Positions 56,856 through 64,000 of a stretch of DNA of 64,000 bases are shown here, one piece after another. Both the position numbers and the translations under genes were made by a program. This DNA is from Plasmodium relictum. Lineage: Eukaryota; Apicomplexa; Aconoidasida; Haemosporida; Plasmodiidae. The notes under the pieces were generated by a model, which saw only the letters and a program-made list of their open reading frames with translations, did no database searches and was not told where the DNA came from. The stretch's first letter is position 1. Each line of letters begins with the position of its first letter. Location: assembly GCF_900005765.1 (NCBI RefSeq), contig NC_041692.1, positions 744,001-808,000 of the forward strand, in the 5' to 3' direction.

Positions 56856-57457
56856 TTTTTTAATCACATATATTATAGACTATATCTGTTTGCCAATTTT
56901 TTATTATTACTATATTATTTTTTAAAATATATTTTATATTATATACTTAATACATATTTTATAAATAAGCTAAAAATTTTTTTATTAAGTTTTATCTTTT
57001 TTTTTTTTTTTAAATTATATATAGTTATTTTATTAAGAAGTTGTGTATATACAACAAAAAAAAGTATATATTTTCATATAGATACGTTCATATAAAAATA
57101 TATGAAATATTTGAATAATTAAAAAAAAAAATTTTTTTAATTTAAAACATCACTTACTATACATATTTTTTTTATATATGATAAATAAATAAATAATTAT
57201 TATAATCTTATATTTCCATGATCTTTTTCACATGTTCATTTATATTCTTCATATATTCATGAAAGTTTTACTGTTAAATTTTAACTTGTTTTTTCTATAC
57301 ATACGTATTTTATTTTATTTTATTGCTGTCTTATATTGCATATTATAAAAAAAATAATAATTCAAAAAAATTAATTTTATGCTTTGTATTTATATTTACA
57401 TTATTTTATTTTTTATAATTTTTTAAATCTTCTTTTCATCTTCCTTACATTTTAACG
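56856..57457. other. Intergenic region
   Basis: Between two minus-strand genes: upstream of the secreted protein and downstream of ATP synthase epsilon. AT-rich, no motif picked. Confidence 0.6.
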
Positions 57458-58057
57458 TTACTCATTTTTACCGTATAAGTTTTTAAATGCTTTTTGAAAT
57501 TCTTCGTGCAATTCTATTAAAAAAAAAGAGAGCTAAATGTTGTAAAGTGCATAAACATAAAAAAACTTAATAATTTGTAAAATAAAAATTAAAAAATACA
57601 TATAATTTTAAGAAAAATATATTAAATGGTAAATTAGAAAAAATAGAAAAAATACTTATAACAAACTTAAAAATAAAAAAAAAAAGTTTTTTCTATTTTA
57701 CTAATCACTACAAATATATTTATGTTCTATTTTTTCAATAGTTAATTACCTTGACTGATTGGTTTTCCGTCTTTATATATAGTTTCCTTCAAATGCATTT
57801 TACTTCTTTCTAATGCTATATCAGAATAAGGATCTTTTAAGCATCTTGAGAGAAAAAAAACATATATATATATATATTTATACATATATAAAAAGTTTAA
57901 AAAAACTTATGAAAATGTAAAAATTTGAAGCATAGTAAGTTTTTTTATATGAAATTAAGCAAAAGAATTTTTCATTCTTTTTTCTTTTTTACTTTCTTAA
58001 AATATCTGCCATTTCTGAAGCATATCTTGTATAAGAAACATTTGCTGCTTTCCACAT
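57458..58057 (-). CDS. Mitochondrial ATP synthase subunit epsilon, three exons
   Basis: Exons 58057-57993, 57844-57750 and 57513-57458, phases 2 and 1 kept, 71 aa. The N-terminus MWKAANVSYTRYASEMADIL RKCLKDP matches the short mitochondrial F1 epsilon chain (equivalent of the human 51-residue and yeast 62-residue subunits): M-W-K-A-A, Y-x-R/YA, then a basic helix and CLK. This subunit sits in the F1 central stalk foot with gamma and delta. No separate presequence is expected, as in other eukaryotes. The gene is too short for ORF scanning because the exons are 65, 95 and 56 bases. It is head-to-head with the TypA gene across 771 bases. Confidence 0.88.
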
Positions 58058-58828
58058 TTTATTAAAAAACTTTTTCCAGAATAAAATTTTATTATTTTTT
58101 TTATATTAAATTGTTATTTTGTTTAAATAAAATATTTTACAATTGAAATCTTTTACAAACAAAAAAAAAAATAAATAAAATAAATTAATAAAAATATATA
58201 AAATAAAAATAGAAAAGAAGGAAAAATTAAAAAAAAACTTTAATTTTTTTTATAAAGAATAATTAATACAAATTTATAGTAATATTAAATTTTTGTGTTC
58301 TTTTAAATTTACTATAGATAGAGAAAATATATTAAATACTAAAGTATCATTTTACCTATTTAAAAGAAAAAAAAATTCATGAAAAAGGAATTGTAATAAA
58401 AAAAAAATAAAATAAAACTGTGATAGAAAACAAAATAAAAAAAAAATTAAATAAAAAAAAAAAACATGATATAAAAATAATTACACTTTATATAAACTAT
58501 ATAATTTGTATAATGCTTAATAATATATAGAAATATTTTAATGAAATGTTTAATATAAAAATAAGATGATTATAGTTATATTTAAAAAAAAAAGAGGTTT
58601 TAATGGAAACTACTCTATAATTTAGAGTTATGGGCGTTCGATACAAAAAAAAAAAAAAAAAAAAAAATCTGTATGTTACAATATAATACAATTTGTTAAA
58701 AATTAATAAAATTTGTAATTAAAAGCATTGGATTCTATAGATTTTTTTTTTGTTAATTATATACGTTGAAAATATTTGATATTTTTAAAAATAATCACAT
58801 ATACATTAAGAGCAGTTTAAAGAAATAT
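58058..58828. promoter_or_regulatory. Bidirectional promoter region, ATP synthase epsilon / TypA
   Basis: 771 bases between divergent start codons of two organelle-function genes. The TypA frame is open from 58766 but only from a TTG. Contains an A22-type run at 58645-58666. No specific site recognised. Confidence 0.4.
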
Positions 58829-61174
58829 ATGATAAACAATAATGTACATTTAAATTATAAAAATATGTATTTTATGAAAGTTTGGAATAGTTTAAATAAA
58901 AGGATAAATAGTCCATATATTGATACTAATATAAAAGTTATAAAAAAAAAAATAAATATTTTCTCCAATTTTAGCACTATTATTAAGACTAATAATAATG
59001 AAAATAATAGTATAATAAATAAAAGAAGGCATTGTACATATTCAATGTACAATACTCGTCTTAATAATTATCCTGTAGAAAATAAAAATAAGTGTTTTAA
59101 AAGTTTTGACAGAAAAAAATTGCTATTACCCAATAAATTTTTTTCTACAAACAAAAAATTAAATATTATAAATCCAAAAAAGATAAGAAATGTTGCAATA
59201 ATTGCTCATGTTGATCATGGTAAGACAACTCTTGTAGATAAATTATTAAAGCAAGGTGGAGAAATAACAAATAATGAGAGAGTGATGGATCATAACGACT
59301 TAGAAAAGGAAAGAGGTATTACAATTATGTCAAAGGTTACAAGGATTAAATATGATGATTACTTTTTTAATATTGTTGATACTCCAGGACACTCAGACTT
59401 TGGTGGAGAAGTAGAAAGAGTATTAGGTTTAATTGATGGGGTATGTTTGATAATAGATGTTGTAGAAGGCCCTAAAAATCAGACAAAGTTCGTATTAAAA
59501 AAATCTCTTTTAAATCCTAAATGCAAAATTATTGTTATTATGAACAAATTTGATAAACCAAGTAATATCAAAAAAAAAGAAGAAATTGAAAATGAAATAT
59601 TTGATTTATTTGCTGACTTAAATGCACCAGATGAGTTAATGAATTATCCTATTTTATATGCATCAGCTAAAAATGGTTGGTGTACTGATAACTATGATGA
59701 TGCGAAGTTAAATAAATGTGAAAAAAATGATGTTTTAGTTATATTTAAGAAAATTATAGAATATTTTGATTCTCCTGTTTCTTCATCTAATATAAATATT
59801 TATGAGGAAAATATGAAAAAAGGAAATATACTTAAAAAAGACACATGTAATGAGAATATTGAGAGGAATAATCGTGTAGATAGTAATATTGATAATAATA
59901 ATGATAGTATAAAACTTTTGGATGATAAACAAATAATAAACAATATTATAAATGAACCATTTAGTATGCTAATTAGCTTGATAGATTATCAGGAAGGAGT
60001 AGGAGTTACAGTTACTGGAAAAATATACAGTGGTGTTATAAAAAAAGGAGATAGTATCATTGTGAAAAATGAAGAAAATAAATTAAGGGGAAATTGTGTA
60101 ATAAAAAATATATTTTACATGAAAGGAAGAAAAATGGAGAATACCAATATAGCCAGTGCTGGAGATATAGTAAATATTTCTTTTTCTAAAGGAATAATTC
60201 CTTCAGTTAATGATACTCTAACATCTGATGAAAAAATTCAAAGTTTAAAAGCTAGACCAATTGATCCTCCTGTTTTATGCTTAAAAATATCCCAAAATAC
60301 AAGCCCTTTAGCAGGAAAAGATGGTAAGCATATAACTTTATCATCTATTGGAAATAGGCTAAAAAAAGAAGCTGCCATAAATGTTGCAATTGAAATTAGC
60401 GAATCTGAAAAGAAAGATAGTTATGAAGTAAAAGGGAGAGGAGAATTACAATTAGGTATACTAATTGAAAAATTAAGAAGAGAAGGATATGAAATGACTA
60501 TATCATCACCAAATGTTATATATACTAAAGATGAAAAGGGGAATTTATTGGAGCCAATTGAAGAATTCCACATAACTATACCATCTACTATAAGTTCAAA
60601 TGTTATTGAAAAATTAAATACGAGAAAAGCAGAAATTTTAGATATAGTAAATGATAATGACAATACTTTTATTAAATGCATATGCCCTTCTAGAAATTTT
60701 TTTGGTATGAGATCTTATTTGCGTGATACAAGTAAAGGTACATCAATAATTAATTCTGAATTAAAAGAATATAAAAAAAAACAAGCTTCATATAAAAGTG
60801 ATAGAAATGGTGTTATCATATCTTCATCAAATGGAACAACAACTGCTTTCTCATTAGATCCTATTCAGTTAAAAGGTAATTTATTTGTAAATGAAAACTT
60901 TCCAACTTACGAAGGAATGATAATTGGTGAGCATTTTTTGAGTAATGACATTGAGATGAATGCTGTTAAAGTAAAACCAGTACAACATCTAAGAAATAAA
61001 GGGCATGAAGAAACTATTAGAATAAATCACAAAAATATAAGTATTGAATACGCTCTCTCATTTATACAAGATGATGAAGAAATTGAAGTTACACCAAAAA
61101 GGATAGTTATGAGAAAAAAAATATTAAATAGTGAATTAAGAAAAACAGCAAATAGAAAATCTAAAAATTCGTAA
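58829..61174 (+). CDS. TypA/BipA-family translational GTPase, probably organellar
   Basis: 781 aa from the ATG at 58829; earlier codons lack an ATG. GTPase motifs: G1 AHVDHGKT (126-133), G2 ERGITI (about 163-168), G3 DTPGH (184-188) followed by FGGEVERV, G4 NKFDKP (239-244), G5 SAKNGW (about 290). The [19 protein letters not shown] and later [21 protein letters not shown] and SLDPIQLKG ... YEGMIIGEH segments are typical of BipA/TypA rather than EF-G or LepA. TypA binds ribosomes and affects subunit assembly. The 120-residue N-terminal extension, basic and Asn-rich without an obvious signal peptide, suggests import into mitochondrion or apicoplast. An Asn-rich insertion of about 55 residues (about 320-375) separates the GTPase domain from domain II. 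Confidence 0.9.
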   Translation: MINNNVHLNYKNMYFMKVWNSLNKRINSPYIDTNIKVIKKKINIFSNFSTIIKTNNNENNSIINKRRHCTYSMYNTRLNNYPVENKNKCFKSFDRKKLLLPNKFFSTNKKLNIINPKKIRNVAIIAHVDHGKTTLVDKLLKQGGEITNNERVMDHNDLEKERGITIMSKVTRIKYDDYFFNIVDTPGHSDFGGEVERVLGLIDGVCLIIDVVEGPKNQTKFVLKKSLLNPKCKIIVIMNKFDKPSNIKKKEEIENEIFDLFADLNAPDELMNYPILYASAKNGWCTDNYDDAKLNKCEKNDVLVIFKKIIEYFDSPVSSSNINIYEENMKKGNILKKDTCNENIERNNRVDSNIDNNNDSIKLLDDKQIINNIINEPFSMLISLIDYQEGVGVTVTGKIYSGVIKKGDSIIVKNEENKLRGNCVIKNIFYMKGRKMENTNIASAGDIVNISFSKGIIPSVNDTLTSDEKIQSLKARPIDPPVLCLKISQNTSPLAGKDGKHITLSSIGNRLKKEAAINVAIEISESEKKDSYEVKGRGELQLGILIEKLRREGYEMTISSPNVIYTKDEKGNLLEPIEEFHITIPSTISSNVIEKLNTRKAEILDIVNDNDNTFIKCICPSRNFFGMRSYLRDTSKGTSIINSELKEYKKKQASYKSDRNGVIISSSNGTTTAFSLDPIQLKGNLFVNENFPTYEGMIIGEHFLSNDIEMNAVKVKPVQHLRNKGHEETIRINHKNISIEYALSFIQDDEEIEVTPKRIVMRKKILNSELRKTANRKSKNS

Positions 61175-61670
61175 AATAAAAAAAAAAAAAATTATATCCT
61201 TTTCTTTTGATATTTATTCATTTCAATATTTTATAATTTAACACTTAGTCCTTAAAACATTTAATATTCAAACTTTTCAATTTCAATATCTTACATTTTT
61301 TTTTTTAAACATTTTTATAATTAAAATTTAAAGTTAAAAATTCTACTTTTTTTTTATTTTCCTTTTTTTTAAATACTTGATACAATTAATATAGGTTTAA
61401 TTCAAATTTTTTTTTTTTTTTTAATATTATTTTAAAATTGTTATGAATTTAAAATGCATTTTTTTTTTTTAATTACAATCATATATTTTTTCTTTTTCAT
61501 TTTTTTTTTTTTAATTATTTTTCATACTCATTTTATTATATTAATAACTAATTTTATTTATAATAAAATTTTTAATATGCATTTAATTTGTATGATACGC
61601 AAAAGTAAAGAAAATTTTTAATCTTATCTGAAAAATAATCATATGTAGTGTATCTAAATAGCCTTAAGTC
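61175..61670. other. Convergent spacer
   Basis: 3' UTRs of TypA and the small membrane protein gene. T-rich plus strand; nothing else. Confidence 0.6.
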
Positions 61671-62015
61671 TCAAATAGCATCTATTTTTTTACCTTTAAT
61701 TTTTATCCTTTTAAAAAAAGTTATTTTCTAAATTTTTCTTTTTTCTTTTTTTTTTTTTTTGTCAAGGAAAATATAAAAATTCAGTTGTATATTTAAAAAA
61801 GTACAATAAATTAACATATAAAAAGAAAGGCATACCAAAAAATAAAAGAAAATTAATAAAATTATAGAATTTATAAAAATATAGGATGCATAGTTTGAAC
61901 CAAATGAATATATGGTATAATTCCAATAACGAGAAATACATGGCGTTATTAGAAATTTTTCATTAATATATGTTAATGAAAATTTTTTAGAAGCACATTT
62001 TATAAATTTTATCAT
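61671..62015 (-). CDS. Small single-TM protein, probably two exons
   Basis: Exon 1 62015-61836 and exon 2 61727-61671 (donor G|GTATGC, acceptor TTTAG) give 78 aa. Read without the intron the frame gives 95 aa ending in a Lys run. The N-terminal 45 residues are well mixed (KFLITPCISRYWNYTIYSFG) and do not look like random AT sequence. Residues about 46-61 (YIFINSIILLIFFYFL) are one membrane helix, followed by a basic tail (KITFFKRIKIKGKKIDAI). Size and layout resemble small mitochondrial inner-membrane subunits, but no family was recognised. It is head-to-head with the BolA-like gene, 191 bases apart. Confidence 0.55.
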
Positions 62016-62206
62016 TTTTTTTGAAGTTGAAAAAAGTAATCAAGAAAAATTTGTACATATAATTAAGAAAATTATTATAGAGTAGTTAAAAAGATTATAA
62101 AGAATAACAATTAAATTTTAAAAGAAAATTAATATTATTTAATAATACATTTTTAAAATTTTAAAAATATAATTTCCAAATTTGAAATAGGCTATAAATT
62201 TGAAGT
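62016..62206. promoter_or_regulatory. Short divergent promoter
   Basis: 191 bases between the start codons of the small TM protein (minus) and the BolA-like protein (plus). Both genes probably share it. It is the shortest divergent spacer in the window. Confidence 0.45.
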
Positions 62207-62566
62207 ATGATAATTAAAATATATAACTTTAATTTAATTAAGAAGAATTATGCTCATAAATTTGCTTCTCCGGATTGTCCAAACTTAATTAATATTAAAA
62301 AAGTGATTTATGAAAAACTAAAACCAATATGCTTTCACATTAAACAAGATTATACAATGGGCCATCATGTTCATGATATGCATTTTTATGGCATTTTGTG
62401 CTCTCCTTTATTTGAAAATAAAAGCTATAAAGAAATGAATTCGATGGTAGAAAAATTAATGAGTGAAATTAATTTAGCAGGAAGAGTAAAATTACATTGT
62501 CAGCCACCTTCAAGATTTAATAAAATGAAAAAACACATTAGATGGAGATGGAATTTAGAAAAGTAG
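62207..62566 (+). CDS. BolA-like protein, probably mitochondrial
   Basis: 119 aa, single exon. After a basic N-terminus (KIYNFNLIKKNYAHKF), residues about 30-105 follow the BolA layout: helix NIKKVIYEKLKP, strand ICFHIKQD, a His-rich loop GHHVHDMHF, strand YGILCSPLFENKSYKE (the S-P-x-F-x-x-K-S signature), a long helix MNSMVEKLMSEI and a closing strand VKLHCQPPSRF. BolA proteins work with monothiol glutaredoxins in Fe-S cluster delivery; the His of the loop would be the cluster or metal ligand. The N-terminus could target it to the mitochondrion. The tail HIRWRWNLEK is unusual. A small ribosomal protein of similar length is a less likely alternative. Confidence 0.68.
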   Translation: MIIKIYNFNLIKKNYAHKFASPDCPNLINIKKVIYEKLKPICFHIKQDYTMGHHVHDMHFYGILCSPLFENKSYKEMNSMVEKLMSEINLAGRVKLHCQPPSRFNKMKKHIRWRWNLEK

Positions 62567-62996
62567 TTTTCATAAAATATCAACAATTAGTTAAATATTT
62601 TACTTATAAAAATGTCCTTATTTAAAACTTTGGTTAAATAAATATCTAAATTATTTATATTAAAAAAAATTTTTTTTTTTGTGTGTATTTGTTCTATTTT
62701 TTATATCTGTATAATATAGTTCATTTAAATTTATTTAATAATTATTTGTTTTTCTTATAAAAAGAAAAAAAAGAGAAAAATAAATAATTTATTAATATAT
62801 TATTTGTATATAAAATTAATTATTTAAATTGTTTTTTTCTTTTTTTTTGTTTGTGGTTTTTTTGAAAATATGTTTTCACGATATAATAAATTCTTCTAAT
62901 ACATTAAATAATTATAAAAGTTATAAAAAAATGAAGTAAATTTAAATAGTAAAAAAAAAGTTCTTAAAATAACAATTAAAGATATATATGTATATA
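62567..62996. other. Convergent spacer
   Basis: 3' UTRs of the BolA-like gene and the transporter. AT-rich, nothing recognised. Confidence 0.6.
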
Positions 62997-64000
62997 TCAT
63001 GCTTCTATCTTTTTATGAAATCTATACTGATATAAAAGCAATGATACAACTATAAAAATTGTTCCTATAAATTTATTTAAACCTATTGTTTCGTTTAGAA
63101 AAAATTTTGCTAAAATAAAAGTAAAACATGGTTGAAATGATTGATATAAAGATACACTAATTGGTGTTAGATGATTAAGAGCTATTATTTGTATTTTCCA
63201 GCAGATAAATATGATAGCAATAGCTGAGTATATTACACATAAGAACTGATATATATTTAAATTATATATTTCATTTATAATATTATATTTTTTTTTAAAA
63301 AGCATTTCTCCTAATATTCCAAAAGGTAATGCTATAAAAAACATAACTATCATTTCAAAAAATTGTATCATATTATTATTTACATACTTAGTAGCAATAT
63401 TAATATAAATAACTTGTAGTCCTTTCGTTACTGGAACTGTTAGTAATAAAAGAAAACCAAAATCTAAAGAATGAATATTCCATATTTCAGCTGTTATAGC
63501 TAATCCAATACATGATAAGAAAATAGATAAAGACGTTATATAATTCATTTTTTCTATTTTTAAATAATGTGACATTAAAGCTGTAAAAATTGGTATAGTT
63601 GGTTGAATTATACCAACATTATGAGAATCGGTATATTGCAATGCAACTATTACAATAATTTGTCTTAATGAACCTGCCACTGATGATATAATCATAGGAA
63701 TATATGCCACTTTAGGTATTAATTTTTCATCATTTTTATTTATTTGACTTAAACAATGGTCATTAGCACCTTCTATATTAACACAGGTTTCATACTTTTC
63801 ACAATTATATATATTACCATTATTATCACTACTCATGTAATTACTATTATTTTTATTGTCATCGTCATAATGTTTTATATTATCATAGCATTTATTACTA
63901 CTATGCGAATTTTTGTTCAAATTATTATTATTATTTTTTTTTAACAATAACTTTTTTTCTATATTTTTTTCTTTTTTTACCATTTCTTTCATATTACATA
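62997..64000 (-). CDS. DMT1: Drug/metabolite transporter (DMT/EamA family), 5' end cut off
   Basis: The frame runs 331 codons from an internal Met at 63992 and stays open to the window edge, so the N-terminus is missing. Residues about 1-95 of the visible part are a hydrophilic Asn/Asp-rich loop. Then follow about eight membrane helices: PMIISSVAGSLRQIIVIVAL, VGIIQPTIPIFTALMSHYL, YITSLSIFLSCIGLAITAEI, DFGFLLLLTVPVTKGLQVIY, MIQFFEMIVMFFIALPFGIL, FLCVIYSAIAIIFICW, PISVSLYQSFQPCFTFIL and FIGTIFIVVSLLLYQY. The Q-P-x-x-P-I/F-T signature occurs in both halves, as in EamA proteins. The first two helices must lie upstream, before the loop. Gene-order memory suggests DMT1 of P. falciparum; substrate unknown. 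Confidence 0.82.
   Translation of the reverse strand, partial: CNMKEMVKKEKNIEKKLLLKKNNNNNLNKNSHSSNKCYDNIKHYDDDNKNNSNYMSSDNNGNIYNCEKYETCVNIEGANDHCLSQINKNDEKLIPKVAYIPMIISSVAGSLRQIIVIVALQYTDSHNVGIIQPTIPIFTALMSHYLKIEKMNYITSLSIFLSCIGLAITAEIWNIHSLDFGFLLLLTVPVTKGLQVIYINIATKYVNNNMIQFFEMIVMFFIALPFGILGEMLFKKKYNIINEIYNLNIYQFLCVIYSAIAIIFICWKIQIIALNHLTPISVSLYQSFQPCFTFILAKFFLNETIGLNKFIGTIFIVVSLLLYQYRFHKKIEA

Noticed and set aside
1-64000. CRISPR arrays, bacterial operons, riboswitches, transposons, viral elements
   Set aside because: Eukaryotic intron-bearing genes throughout, and no repeat-spacer arrays, transposase, reverse transcriptase or terminal repeats seen.

Overview
The window is extremely A+T-rich nuclear DNA of a malaria parasite (Plasmodium). 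The base composition, Asn/Lys-rich low-complexity proteins, short introns with GT...TTTAG-type ends, long AT intergenic deserts and a histone H2B.Z all fit. The order H2B.Z, phosphoglycolate phosphatase, a CaMK-like kinase, mitochondrial ATP synthase epsilon and a drug/metabolite transporter resembles, from memory, the part of P. falciparum chromosome 7 that carries H2B.Z. The species cannot be fixed by eye; the very low GC and long intergenic DNA would suit an avian or ovale/malariae-type parasite, but this is inference.

Layout. 1-581: 5' part of a minus-strand gene whose N-terminus looks like the NELF-A pausing factor. 1914-10595: a giant (2893 aa) Asn-rich protein with four tandem zinc-ribbon-like repeats. 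14866-15237: H2B.Z inside an 7.7-kb gene-poor stretch. 18318-22037: J-domain membrane protein, then CFAP91 (radial-spoke base). 23550-27341: Asn-rich protein of unknown function. 28533-31580: five-exon DHHC palmitoyltransferase with a long basic tail. 32109-33073: three-exon DRC8-like EF-hand protein. 34304-35458: TFIIS. 36413-38158: Ser/Lys-rich protein with a GPALPP/DUF3752-like C-terminus. 38159-44604: gene desert with tRNA-Asp(GTC), tRNA-Leu(AAG) and tRNA-Ser(GCT). 44605-45573: phosphoglycolate phosphatase. 45929-46551: MYCBP/FAP174-like. 47286-51419: large membrane-anchored Asn-rich protein. 52624-54462: four-exon kinase. 55746-56855: secreted Cys-rich protein. 57458-58057: ATP synthase epsilon. 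58829-61174: TypA/BipA-family GTPase. 61671-62015: small one-TM protein. 62207-62566: BolA-like protein. 62997-64000: DMT-family transporter, cut by the window edge.

Functional threads: (i) transcription and chromatin (NELF-A-like, TFIIS, H2B.Z, possibly the zinc-ribbon giant and GPALPP protein); (ii) axoneme parts for the male gamete flagellum (CFAP91, DRC8, MYCBP/FAP174-like); (iii) mitochondrion/organelle functions (ATP synthase epsilon, BolA, TypA). Several multi-exon genes were assembled here by splice-site and reading-frame logic; all joins keep phase. No transposon, virus-derived element or CRISPR array was seen.
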